Made by a program: the position numbers and the translations under genes
The notes under the pieces: model-generated
The model's database searches: none
Seen by the model: only the letters and a program-made list of their open reading frames with translations
What the model was told of the DNA's origin: nothing
In this document: positions 1 through 7,070 of the stretch, in pieces
Layout of the letters: each line of letters starts with the position of its first letter
Numbering within the stretch: the first letter of the stretch is position 1
NCBI GenBank assembly: GCA_035518635.1
Contig: DATIXI010000047.1
Coordinates: forward strand, 1 to 14,855
DNA length: 14,855 nucleotides
From: AC-32 sp035518635
GTDB lineage: Bacteria > Actinomycetota > Thermoleophilia > Gaiellales > Gaiellaceae
Direction: 5' to 3'

Positions 1-74
1 TCGAGCAGGAACTCGGCCAGGTACGAGCCGTCCTGGCCGGTGATGCCGGTGATCAGCGCCCGTCGCTCGCTCAC
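1..74 (-). CDS. gmd: GDP-mannose 4,6-dehydratase, N-terminal fragment
   Basis: Only the first 24 codons are present; the gene continues past the left edge. The translation, from a GTG start, contains ALITGITGQDGSYLAEFLL, the hallmark N-terminus of GDP-mannose 4,6-dehydratase, whose GxxGxxG NADP-binding loop reads GITGQDG. The enzyme converts GDP-D-mannose to GDP-4-keto-6-deoxy-D-mannose in the cytoplasm. Its GTG start overlaps the TGA stop of the upstream reductase gene in a GTGA arrangement, so the two are probably translationally coupled. That neighbour is the expected next enzyme, which supports the call. The rest of the protein cannot be inspected here. Confidence 0.85.
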   Translation of the reverse strand, partial: MSERRALITGITGQDGSYLAEFLL

Positions 75-958
75 GGCACGCGCTCCAGCTCCGTCTGGCG
101 CGCCGCCTCGAGCGCGTCGGCGAGCGTCTGCTCGAGCGGGATCTCGGGAGCCCAGCCCGTGGCTTCGCGCAGGAGCGAGGAGTCGCCGCAGAGCACCGGG
201 ATGTCGAGCGGCCGCAGCCGAGAGGGATCCTGCTCCACCTCGACCGGCACCTGGGCCAGGCCGCTCAGGAGCTCGACGACCCGGCGCATCGGCACCACGC
301 TCCCCGAGGAGACGTTGTAGGTGGCGGCCGGAATGGTCGGGTCGAGCAGCAGGCGGTAGGCGCGGCAGACGTCGCGCACATCGTTGAGGTCGCGCTCGGC
401 CGAGAGGTCGCCGACGAGGAGCTTGCCGCCACCCTCGGCCTCGAGCCGCGCGATCTGGCGCGTCCACGAGCCGACCGCGAAGCGCTCGTCGCGGCCCGGG
501 CCCTCGTGGTTGAAGGCTCGGGTGATCACGACGTCGAGGCCGGCGCGGGCCTGCTGCGCGCATGCGATCTCGGCCGCCGCCTTCGTCGCCGCGTAGGGAG
601 AGACAGGCGCTGCCGGCTCGCCCTCCGGAGTCGGGATCCGCCTCGCGCGGCCGTACACCTCTCCGGTGGACGGAAACAGCACGCGAGCCTCGGGCCGCTC
701 GCGCCGGACCGTGTCGAGGACGTTCACGGTGCCGACGACGTTCACGGTCCAGGTGCGAGGCGCGTCCTCCCAGGAGTTGCCGACCGACGACTCCGCGGCA
801 AGGTGCACCACCGCGGCCGGCCGGGTCTCCCGGACGGCCCGGGCCAGTGCGGCGCTGTCGAGCACGTCGCCCTCGAACGGGACGAACGCCTCGCCCAGCT
901 CGGCCCGGAGGTGGCGGCCGACGAACCCGCCTGCGCCTGTCACGAGCACGGGCCCCAT
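71..958 (-). CDS. rmd: GDP-6-deoxy-D-mannose reductase (Rmd-type extended SDR)
   Basis: A 295-residue extended short-chain dehydrogenase/epimerase. The NAD(P)-binding glycine motif GAGGFVG is at residues 8-14, Ser/Thr at 97-98 (PSTGEVYG), and the catalytic Tyr122-x3-Lys126 pair lies in SPYAATK. FNHEGPGR (149-156) and RLRPLDIPVLCGD (247-259) are characteristic of Rmd, which reduces GDP-4-keto-6-deoxy-mannose to GDP-D-rhamnose. The adjacent gmd supplies that substrate, so the pair should make GDP-D-rhamnose from GDP-mannose. The ATG start lies 3 nt after the stop of the sugar transferase gene, and its own stop overlaps the gmd start. A related 4-reductase or epimerase of another deoxysugar is possible but less likely. 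Full-length with no visible damage. Confidence 0.82.
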   Translation of the reverse strand: MGPVLVTGAGGFVGRHLRAELGEAFVPFEGDVLDSAALARAVRETRPAAVVHLAAESSVGNSWEDAPRTWTVNVVGTVNVLDTVRRERPEARVLFPSTGEVYGRARRIPTPEGEPAAPVSPYAATKAAAEIACAQQARAGLDVVITRAFNHEGPGRDERFAVGSWTRQIARLEAEGGGKLLVGDLSAERDLNDVRDVCRAYRLLLDPTIPAATYNVSSGSVVPMRRVVELLSGLAQVPVEVEQDPSRLRPLDIPVLCGDSSLLREATGWAPEIPLEQTLADALEAARQTELERVP

Positions 959-961
959 CCG

Positions 962-2494
962 CTAGTAGGCGCCGCGACCGCTGAGGACGGCGGGGATCGT
1001 CTTCGCCAGGATCCAGATGTCGAGCCAGATCGACCAGTTCTCGAGGTAGAAGAAGTCGAGCCGCACGAGGTCGTCGAAGCCGAGGCTCGAGCGCCCCGAG
1101 ATCTGCCATAGGCCCGTGATGCCCGGCAGGACGAGGTAGCGCTTCCGGTGCCACGGCTCGAGCTGGGCGTAGTCGCGGAGCGGCAGCGGCCTGGGCCCGA
1201 CGAGGCTCATCTCGCCGCCGAGCACGTTCAAGAGCTGCGGAATCTCGTCAAGCGAGAGGCGCCGCAGGAACCCGCCGACCCGGGTCACCCGCGGGTCCTC
1301 GCGGATCTTGAAGAGCGCCCCCTCCGCCTCGTTCGCGGCCTCGAGCTCGGCCTGCTGCCCGGCCGCGTCTGCGTACATCGTGCGGAACTTGAGCATGCCG
1401 AACTCGCGCTCCCCGAGGCCGATCCGCGTGTCGCGGTAGAAGACCGGGCCGCGTGAATCGAGCTTCACGGCGATCGCGATCGCCACCCAGACCGGCAGGC
1501 CGATCAGCAGCACCACGGCCGAGACGAGCAGATCGAACGCGCGCTTGACGAACCAGTCGATGCCGATGAACGCGGGCGGGTGCAGCTCGAAGAGCGGCAC
1601 GCCCTGGCCCGGCACGAACTGGGCGCGCTGCGTCAGGAGCTCCGTCGCCTTCGGCGCGATGCGGACCCGCACCCCCTTGCGGTGGGCGTTGGAGACGATC
1701 TCGACCAGCTCGCGGTCGCTGAAGCCGGAGTCGGTCAGGATCAACTCGTCGACCCGCGTGTCCTCGAGCACGGTCGAGAGGTCGTGCAGGTCGCCGAGGA
1801 CCGGAAGGTCGATCCCCTTCGCGGACGGGGCCAGGACGCCGACGAACTCGTAGTCGATCCCATTCCGCGCCGAGCCCAGGGCCTGGTGGAGATGTGCCAC
1901 CTGCTCGCCTGAGCCGGCGAGCAGCGCGTGGCGGCGGGCGCCGAGCGCACGCAGGAAGTCCTGCGTGACCGCGTCGTAGCTCCCGCGCAGCGCCGCGATC
2001 GTGATCGCGCAGCAGACGACCGCGGTCGGCGCCAGCCCGTACGTCGCGAACTGGTGGCCGGTCCCGAGCCCGAACGCGAGCGTGATCAGCGCGACGACCA
2101 CGAGCGAGGAGAGCACCCGCCCGAAGCCGGGCCGCTGCTCGCGCTCGGCGTAGAGTCCGGCCTGCGCGAACACGAGAACGGTGATCAGCACGAGGAACGG
2201 CAGCCAGTCCGTCTCGACCCGCCAGAGGAAGCCCCAGAGCAGGTCGGTCCGGCCGTAGTAGAGCTCCCGGACGACGAGGGCGGCGTAGAGGCCGAGCACG
2301 ATCCCGGCCACGTCGAGGCACATGAGCACGGCGATGCTCGAGAGCCTCCGGCCGGCCGTCGCGAGCTGCCTGCGCGAGAGGAAGAACGCCTTGCCGGAGC
2401 GGATGTCCTCCGAGCTGCGAGCCGGAAGCTCCTCACCGGGCGCGGCCGGGGTGGGAGCCCGCTCCCCCTCGCGCTGCCGTGCCCTGGTCGCCAT
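962..2494 (-). CDS. Polyprenyl-phosphate sugar-1-phosphate transferase (WbaP/WcaJ/CpsE-like exopolysaccharide initiator)
   Basis: A 510-residue membrane enzyme that should transfer a hexose-1-phosphate from a nucleotide sugar to undecaprenyl phosphate, the first step of exopolysaccharide repeat-unit assembly. An N-terminal block of about four membrane helices (roughly 53-75, 98-115, 128-145, 153-170) precedes a Rossmann-like domain (about 185-285). A further hydrophobic segment (about 317-343) leads into the bacterial sugar transferase domain. Diagnostic motifs are KFRTM (369-373), DPRVTRVGGFLRRLSLDEIPQ (residues 400-420, with the catalytic Asp416-Glu417), SLVGPRP (430-436) and LPGITGLWQISGR (456-468). 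Domain order and length are those of the long polyisoprenyl-phosphate hexose-1-phosphate transferases. The sugar specificity cannot be read. It starts at ATG, 7 nt after the hydrolase gene stop, within the same operon. Confidence 0.9.
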   Translation of the reverse strand: MATRARQREGERAPTPAAPGEELPARSSEDIRSGKAFFLSRRQLATAGRRLSSIAVLMCLDVAGIVLGLYAALVVRELYYGRTDLLWGFLWRVETDWLPFLVLITVLVFAQAGLYAEREQRPGFGRVLSSLVVVALITLAFGLGTGHQFATYGLAPTAVVCCAITIAALRGSYDAVTQDFLRALGARRHALLAGSGEQVAHLHQALGSARNGIDYEFVGVLAPSAKGIDLPVLGDLHDLSTVLEDTRVDELILTDSGFSDRELVEIVSNAHRKGVRVRIAPKATELLTQRAQFVPGQGVPLFELHPPAFIGIDWFVKRAFDLLVSAVVLLIGLPVWVAIAIAVKLDSRGPVFYRDTRIGLGEREFGMLKFRTMYADAAGQQAELEAANEAEGALFKIREDPRVTRVGGFLRRLSLDEIPQLLNVLGGEMSLVGPRPLPLRDYAQLEPWHRKRYLVLPGITGLWQISGRSSLGFDDLVRLDFFYLENWSIWLDIWILAKTIPAVLSGRGAY

Positions 2495-2501
2495 ACGGTG
2501 C

Positions 2502-3626
2502 CTAGTGTGGCAGGCGCATGAAGGCGTTGAAGGCCGGCTTCTTCTTTCCGGCAGCGGTGATGAGGCCCGATTGCCAGCCCGAGAGGCGTTTCTCGTCGCG
2601 GAGCAGGAACCAGAGCATCAGAGTGATGCGCGGGTTCCGCCGCGCGATCTTGAATGCCTGGGTCAGGTACTGGGCCTGTTTCGCCCAGGTGACGCCGAAG
2701 TTCGGGTCGGGGGGCTTCGTCTGGTAGCCGTACTCCGTGATCCAAAGCTTCTTGGGCCCGTAGAGACGGCTGAGGAACGTGGTCAGCAGGTTGATGTTGG
2801 CGAGCGTGATGACGGTCTTCGCCTTGGGCGGCGTCGTGGGGCTCTCCTGCGGGCTGTTGTAGTACGGGTGGTGGGCGTAGACGTCGAAGTCGCGCAGGCC
2901 GTAGCGCTTGAGCGCCCGCAGGAACGTCAGCGGCGCGATCGAGGGACGGCTGCTGCGCGGGCGATTGTTCCCGCGCGGGTCGGTGGCGCCGCAGGCGACG
3001 GTCTCTTTCAGGTTCGTCGCGTGGACCCCGGCCCAGACCGCCTGGCACATCGCCGCGTAGTTCTTGGCCGCGATCGGGATGTACTTGTTCTTGCCGGCCT
3101 TCGCCCACTGCGGCTGGAGGAAGACCGGGTTGTTCGGCTCGTTCCAGGCCATCCACTTGCGAACGGCCGGGAGCACCGTCCCGTCCCCGCGGTCGTAGGT
3201 GCCGCTGTAGCGCTTCGCCGCCGCGTACGCGAACTGGCGCAGGTAGAGCATCTTCTTCGGCGCGCGGTTCAAAGGCTTGCCGCCGTTCGCCCACTTCGGC
3301 GTCCCGTAGATCGTGAAGAGCACCTGGATCTTGTGCTTCTGCGCGTTGAGGACGACGTCGTCGAACTGGGTCCAGTCGTAGGCCGGGTCGGCCGGGTCCA
3401 TCGGATGCGTCGGCTTCTTCTTCGCGACCGTCAGGCCCCAGTCGAGCCCGATGCGGATGATCTTGACGTGCAGCTTGACGAGCGCCGGGAACGTCGTGTC
3501 CGGCGCGATCAGCGGCTGGACCGGGTCGTAGAGGCCGACCAGCATGCCGTTGGCGGCCAGCGCCTGGCTCGGTTTCGCGGTCGCTCCCGCGGCGGCCAGG
3601 ACGATCGTCGCGAGGGCGATGGCCAC
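2502..3626 (-). CDS. Secreted, highly basic glycoside hydrolase-like protein (clan GH-A type barrel)
   Basis: The GTG start at 3626 gives about 374 residues. It is chosen over an in-frame TTG at 3647 because AGGAG at 3638-3634 sits 7 nt before the GTG and the TTG would overlap the upstream gene. The N-terminus is a signal peptide (VAIALATIVLAAAGATA). The barrel has WNEPN (acid/base Glu about residue 163 from this start) and LWITEYGYQT (nucleophile Glu about 298), the two-glutamate pattern of clan GH-A families such as GH5 and GH39. It is unusually rich in Lys and Arg with few acidic residues, unlike its neighbours. Its operon position suggests trimming, release or remodelling of the polysaccharide made by the cluster. 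Substrate and exact GH family are not determined; a non-catalytic polysaccharide-binding role is possible. Confidence 0.78.
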   Translation of the reverse strand: MAIALATIVLAAAGATAKPSQALAANGMLVGLYDPVQPLIAPDTTFPALVKLHVKIIRIGLDWGLTVAKKKPTHPMDPADPAYDWTQFDDVVLNAQKHKIQVLFTIYGTPKWANGGKPLNRAPKKMLYLRQFAYAAAKRYSGTYDRGDGTVLPAVRKWMAWNEPNNPVFLQPQWAKAGKNKYIPIAAKNYAAMCQAVWAGVHATNLKETVACGATDPRGNNRPRSSRPSIAPLTFLRALKRYGLRDFDVYAHHPYYNSPQESPTTPPKAKTVITLANINLLTTFLSRLYGPKKLWITEYGYQTKPPDPNFGVTWAKQAQYLTQAFKIARRNPRITLMLWFLLRDEKRLSGWQSGLITAAGKKKPAFNAFMRLPH

Positions 3627-3633
3627 GCGGGTG

Positions 3634-3638
3634 CTCCT
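3634..3638 (-). promoter_or_regulatory. Shine-Dalgarno AGGAG deciding the hydrolase start
   Basis: AGGAG on the minus strand overlaps the TAG stop of the UXS gene and lies 7 nt upstream of GTG 3626. No such site precedes the longer TTG option at 3647. The overlap suggests that ribosomes ending on the UXS gene re-initiate here. Confidence 0.65.
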
Positions 3639-4575
3639 AGACGTCAACGGTCTCCCTTCCGAGGCTCGGCAGCAGGCGCCGCAGGCCTTCCTCGAGCTCG
3701 ATCTCCGGCTCCCAGCCGAGCAGCTGCTTCGCCCGGGTGATGTCGGGCTGACGCACCTGGGGGTCGTCGATCGGCAGCGCCTCGAACACGATCTCGCTCT
3801 TCGACTCGGTCACGCGGAGGACGGTCTGCGCAAGCTCGAGGATCGTGAACTCGTTCGGGTTGCCGAGGTTGACCGGGAGGTGCTCCCCGCTCTCGGCGAG
3901 CAGGTGCAGCCCGCGGATCAGGTCGTCCACGTAGCAGAAGCTGCGCGTCTGCGAGCCGTCGCCGAACACGGTCAGCGGCTCGCTCTCGAGCGCCTGGCGC
4001 ATGAACGTCGGGATCGCGCGCCCGTCGTGCGAGCGCATCCGCGGCCCGTAGGTGTTGAAGATCCGGACGATCGCCGTGTTCACGCCCTGGGCGCTGTGAT
4101 AGGCCATCGTCAATGCCTCGGCGTAGCGCTTCGCCTCGTCGTAGACGCCCCGCGGACCGATCGGGTTCACGTTCCCCCAGTAGCTCTCGGGCTGCGGATG
4201 GACGAGCGGGTCGCCGTAGACCTCGCTCGTGGACGCGAGCACGAAGCGGGCCCGCTTGAGCTTCGCGAGGCCGAGCGCGTTGTGCGTCCCGTAGGAGCCG
4301 ACCTTCAGCGAGAGGAGGGGCTGCCGCAGGTAGTCGATCGGGCTGGGCAGCGCGGCAAGGTGGTAGACGACGTCGACCGGCTCGTCGATCTCGAGGTGGT
4401 CGATCATGTCGTGGCTGAAGAACCGGAACGCGTTGTCCTGCACGTGCTCGAGGTTCTCGAGCGTGCTCGTCTCGAGGTTGTCCACGCAGATCACGCGGTG
4501 ATTCCGCGCGAGCAGGTACTCGCAGAGATGTGAGCCGAGAAAGCCGGCTCCGCCGGTGACCACCGCAGTCGGCAC
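3637..4575 (-). CDS. uxs: UDP-glucuronate decarboxylase (UDP-xylose synthase)
   Basis: A 312-residue extended SDR. GGAGFLG (residues 8-14) binds NAD+, STSEVYG (115-121) carries the Thr/Ser and Glu118 used in UXS chemistry, and Tyr145-x3-Lys149 lies in VYDEAKR. PLVHPQPESYWGNVNPIGPR (123-142), RIFNTYGPRM (171-180) and DGSQTRSFCYVDDL (206-219) are near-diagnostic for UDP-glucuronate decarboxylase, which makes UDP-xylose from UDP-glucuronate. The PxGPRGVYDEAKR stretch separates it from dTDP-glucose dehydratases. It is the first visible gene of the minus-strand polysaccharide operon and begins at GTG 4575 with only a weak GAGG nearby. The next start in frame is GTG at codon 5, which would break the Rossmann strand. 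UDP-xylose would be a donor for side-chain glycosylation; no xylosyltransferase is visible in the window. Confidence 0.9.
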   Translation of the reverse strand: MPTAVVTGGAGFLGSHLCEYLLARNHRVICVDNLETSTLENLEHVQDNAFRFFSHDMIDHLEIDEPVDVVYHLAALPSPIDYLRQPLLSLKVGSYGTHNALGLAKLKRARFVLASTSEVYGDPLVHPQPESYWGNVNPIGPRGVYDEAKRYAEALTMAYHSAQGVNTAIVRIFNTYGPRMRSHDGRAIPTFMRQALESEPLTVFGDGSQTRSFCYVDDLIRGLHLLAESGEHLPVNLGNPNEFTILELAQTVLRVTESKSEIVFEALPIDDPQVRQPDITRAKQLLGWEPEIELEEGLRRLLPSLGRETVDV

Positions 4576-4761
4576 GTCCTCGATGTTAGCGGCGGCTCTG
4601 GCGGGACCGAACGGGTCTTACGAAGTCCTAACCCCGGCTTCATCTCTCTCCGACAACCGGCCTCGGAAGGGTCGGTAGTTCCCCGCTGGACGGATCGGCG
4701 GAGTCGCTGATGCCATCGAGAGCTCGCCGGTCGACGCTTTGTCAGACGGAAGGAGGTACCA
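4576..4761. promoter_or_regulatory. Divergent intergenic region between the UXS operon and the tpl unit
   Basis: This 186-bp gap separates two divergent transcription units and must hold both promoters. On the minus strand TTGTCG (4656-4651) and TAGGAC (4630-4625) are weak -35/-10-like elements about 20 nt apart, longer than ideal spacing. No convincing plus-strand promoter was found. The only firm signal is the ribosome binding site at its plus-strand end. Confidence 0.4.
4751..4757 (+). promoter_or_regulatory. Strong Shine-Dalgarno AGGAGGT for the 76-residue gene
   Basis: AGGAGGT, within GGAAGGAGGT, lies 4 nt before GTG 4762. It is among the best ribosome binding sites in the window and is the main evidence that the small upstream gene is translated. 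The following lyase gene has no comparable site and starts on a GTGA overlap. Confidence 0.75.
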
Positions 4762-4992
4762 GTGTCGACAGTGTCGCCTGAGGCGCCGATCGGGCTCAGC
4801 GAGGCCGAGCTGCGCCACGAGCTCGAGGAGGAGTTGCTGCGTGCGATGCGCGCAGAGGGCGAAGCGCCGACGATCCACGCGATCGCTCACAGCATCGCGC
4901 GGGTCATCGAGCAAGACCACCTGCGGATCGCCGAGCAGCTCGAGCGGGCGGGAGTGCGCCTGGAACGACCGGCTGAGAACGATATCTCGTGA
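4762..4992 (+). CDS. Small helical protein of unknown function, coupled to tpl
   Basis: A 76-residue protein from a GTG start behind a strong Shine-Dalgarno. I do not recognise the family. It has no signal peptide, membrane segment or cysteine. From about residue 12 to 66 it is rich in Glu, Arg, Ala and Leu (SEAELRHELEEELLRAMRAE, then IHAIAHSIARVIEQDHLRIA), as in two amphipathic helices joined by a Gly-Glu-Ala-Pro turn near residues 32-35. Its TGA stop overlaps the GTG start of the lyase gene (GTGA at 4989-4992), so the two are probably translated in concert at matched levels. That suggests a partner, chaperone or regulator of the lyase, but this is inference from position only. Codon use is high GC3 like its neighbours, and the downstream overlap supports a real gene. 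Confidence 0.8.
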   Translation: MSTVSPEAPIGLSEAELRHELEEELLRAMRAEGEAPTIHAIAHSIARVIEQDHLRIAEQLERAGVRLERPAENDIS

Positions 4993-6398
4993 GCCCTCTG
5001 CCCCCGCCGTGGAAGATCAAGGTCGTCGAGCCCGTGACCTTGCAGCCCGAGCCGATGCGCCGCGAGGCGCTCGAGGCAGCCGGCTACAACACATTCCTGC
5101 TCCGCTCCGAGGACGTCTTCATCGACCTGCTGACCGACAGCGGAACATCAGCCCTCTCGCAGGAGCAGCGCGCCGCGATGGAGCTGGGCGACGAAGCCTA
5201 CGCGGGCTCGCGCAGCTTCTTCCGGCTGGAGCGCGCTGTGCGGGAGACGTACGGCTACCGACACGTGATCCCCACCCATCAGGGGCGCGGCGCCGAGCAC
5301 CTGCTCTCGAAGCTGCTCGTCGCCCCAGGCCTGCTCGTGCCCTCGAACCTCTACTTCACCACCTCGCGCGAGCACGCGGAGCTCGCGGGCGGGACCTGGG
5401 TCGACGTCTCCGTCCCGGAAGCTTCCGACCCGGAGTCGACGCACCCGTTCAAGGGCAACGTCGACCTGGCCGCGCTCGAGCGGGTCCTGGCGGCCGCTGC
5501 GCCGGAGCGCGTCGCGTTCGTCCGGGTCGAAGCCTGCCTGAACATGGCCGGCGGGCAGCCGTTCTCGCTCGAGAACCTCGCCGGCGTCCGCGAGCTCACG
5601 CTCGCATACGGCGTGCCGCTCTTCCTCGACGCGACGCGGATCTCGGAGAACGCGCTGTTCGTCAAGGAGCGCGAGCCCGGATGGGGCGATAGGCCGTTGC
5701 CCGAGCTGATCGGGCAGATCGCGAGCCTCTCCGACGGAGCCGTCTTCTCCTCGAAGAAGGACCACTTCGTCCCGATCGGCGGAGTCCTCGCCGTGAACGA
5801 CGACGACCTCGCAGAGCGGGCCCGCGAGCTCGTGGTCGTGTACGAGGGCTTCCCGCACTACGGTGGCATCGCGGGTCACGACATGGAGGCTCTCGCACAG
5901 GGCATCCGGGAGTCGACCGACGAGGCGCTCGTGCGCCACTACGTCTCGCAGAGCCTCTATCTCGGAGGCATCCTGCTGGAGCGCGGGATCCCGATCGTCG
6001 TTCCCGTCGGCGCTCACGCCGTCTTCCTCGACGCCCGGCGCTTCCTCCCGCGCGTGCCGCAGGAGGAGTTCCCGGCCCAGGCGCTCGCGGCGGCCCTCTA
6101 CCTCGCCGGCGGCGTTCGCTCGATGGAGCGAGGCATCGTCTCGGGCCAGCACGGCGACGAGCCCTACGACGGCCTCGAGCTCGTCCGCCTGACGATCCCG
6201 CGGCGGGTCTACACGCAGGAGCACCTCGCCTACGTCGCGGACGTGGTCACGGACGTCTACGAGCGGCGGGAGCTCGTCCCGGGCCTGCGGATGGTCTACG
6301 AGCCGGCCCACCTGCGGTTCTTCCAGGCGCGGTTCGAGTCGCTAGGGCCGTTCCTCGAGGGCCGTGCCGCGACGGTGACGGTCGCGCCCGCGCCCTAG
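4989..6398 (+). CDS. tpl: Tyrosine phenol-lyase (PLP beta-eliminating lyase)
   Basis: A 469-residue PLP enzyme of the tryptophanase/tyrosine phenol-lyase family (Citrobacter Tpl is 456). It would cleave L-tyrosine to phenol, pyruvate and ammonia in the cytoplasm. Landmarks are LTDSGT (48-53), Tyr71 in GDEAYAGSR, IPTHQGRGAEH (94-104), Asp214 and Arg217 in LFLDATR, and the PLP lysine Lys257 in SSKKD. Residues that tell Tpl from tryptophanase agree with Tpl: Thr124, Met379 and Arg381 (RSMERGIVS, where tryptophanase has an Ile at the Arg position), and the Phe pair in LRFFQARF (444-445, equivalent to Phe448-449 after a 4-residue deletion). Numbering up to 381 coincides with the Citrobacter enzyme as I remember it. 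The GTG start overlaps the stop of the small upstream gene. It is convergent with the CBS-BON gene and shares CTAG with it. A general pipeline might call it tryptophanase. Confidence 0.88.
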   Translation: MSPLPPPWKIKVVEPVTLQPEPMRREALEAAGYNTFLLRSEDVFIDLLTDSGTSALSQEQRAAMELGDEAYAGSRSFFRLERAVRETYGYRHVIPTHQGRGAEHLLSKLLVAPGLLVPSNLYFTTSREHAELAGGTWVDVSVPEASDPESTHPFKGNVDLAALERVLAAAAPERVAFVRVEACLNMAGGQPFSLENLAGVRELTLAYGVPLFLDATRISENALFVKEREPGWGDRPLPELIGQIASLSDGAVFSSKKDHFVPIGGVLAVNDDDLAERARELVVVYEGFPHYGGIAGHDMEALAQGIRESTDEALVRHYVSQSLYLGGILLERGIPIVVPVGAHAVFLDARRFLPRVPQEEFPAQALAAALYLAGGVRSMERGIVSGQHGDEPYDGLELVRLTIPRRVYTQEHLAYVADVVTDVYERRELVPGLRMVYEPAHLRFFQARFESLGPFLEGRAATVTVAPAP

Positions 6399-7048
6399 GT
6401 CTCGCCGGGTTTGCCCGGCCAGGACAGCCGGGAGCAGGTTGTGACCACGCCCGGCACCGCGCCGACCAGCGCTACGAGCAGCTCGGCTTCCGCACGGCTT
6501 TGCAGCCTGCCGCCGAGCATCACCTCGCCGTCCTCCACCTCCACGGCGACGCTTCGCCTGTCCAGGCCGAAGTGGCCGACGACCAGCTCCTCGCGGATCT
6601 CCTCCGCGATCTCTGCGTCGCTACGGACGAAGGCGCGTACGAGGTCGGCTCGCGTAACGATGCCGACGAGCTTCCCTTCGTCGACCACCGGCAGCCGGTT
6701 GATGCCCTTCTCGCTCATCAGCCTGGCCGCCTTGCTCACGGGAGCCTCGGCCTCGATCGTCAGTGCCGGCGACGTCATCGCCTCGCCGACGACGCGCGCG
6801 TCGAGCTTCGATCGGTCGACCTCGATGTCGAAGCCGGTCAACCAGGCGAGCGACGGCTGTGCGAGAACCCCAGCCGTCTCCTTGGGCAGCACGTCTGCCT
6901 CCGAGAAGACGCCCAGGACGTTGTTTTCGTCGTCCACGACCGGCAGACCGGAGATCCTGTGCTCGACCAGCAGCTCCGCGGCCTGCTTGAGCGAGGCGCC
7001 GGGCTTGACCACGACAACATCGCGCGTCATGAGGTCCTCGATCTTCAT
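6395..7048 (-). CDS. CBS-CBS-BON domain protein
   Basis: A 217-residue cytoplasmic protein. The first CBS motif is about 7-57 (MTRDVVVVKPG to GVFSEADVL), the second about 91-140 (MTSPALTIEA to GIVTRADLV), and a C-terminal BON-like domain about 145-205 includes VAVEVEDGEVMLGGRLQSRA and ends VPGVVTTCSRLSW. CBS pairs usually bind adenosine-containing ligands; BON domains are linked to membrane or ligand association. The ATG at 7048 is chosen over an upstream in-frame start (7171) because GGAGGA lies 6 nt before it and because the longer form would run 101 bases into the preceding gene and add a low-complexity Arg/Ser-rich leader. It is the last gene of the threonine/CBS run. The TAG stop shares CTAG with tpl, so there is no room for a separate terminator. 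A role as a small-molecule sensor is inferred. Confidence 0.88.
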   Translation of the reverse strand: MKIEDLMTRDVVVVKPGASLKQAAELLVEHRISGLPVVDDENNVLGVFSEADVLPKETAGVLAQPSLAWLTGFDIEVDRSKLDARVVGEAMTSPALTIEAEAPVSKAARLMSEKGINRLPVVDEGKLVGIVTRADLVRAFVRSDAEIAEEIREELVVGHFGLDRRSVAVEVEDGEVMLGGRLQSRAEAELLVALVGAVPGVVTTCSRLSWPGKPGET

Positions 7049-7054
7049 CGCCCG

Positions 7055-7060
7055 TCCTCC
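7055..7060 (-). promoter_or_regulatory. Shine-Dalgarno GGAGGA deciding the CBS-BON start
   Basis: GGAGGA on the minus strand, 6 nt upstream of ATG 7048, lies in the 22-nt gap after the previous CBS gene. It favours the shorter 217-residue product over a 258-residue form. Confidence 0.7.
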
Positions 7061-7070
7061 CGTCCAGCCC

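Noticed and set aside
4989..6398. Tryptophanase (tnaA) label
   Set aside because: Arg381, Met379, Thr124 and the FF pair match tyrosine phenol-lyase. No tnaC-like leader peptide with a critical Trp is visible; the upstream small protein has no Trp.
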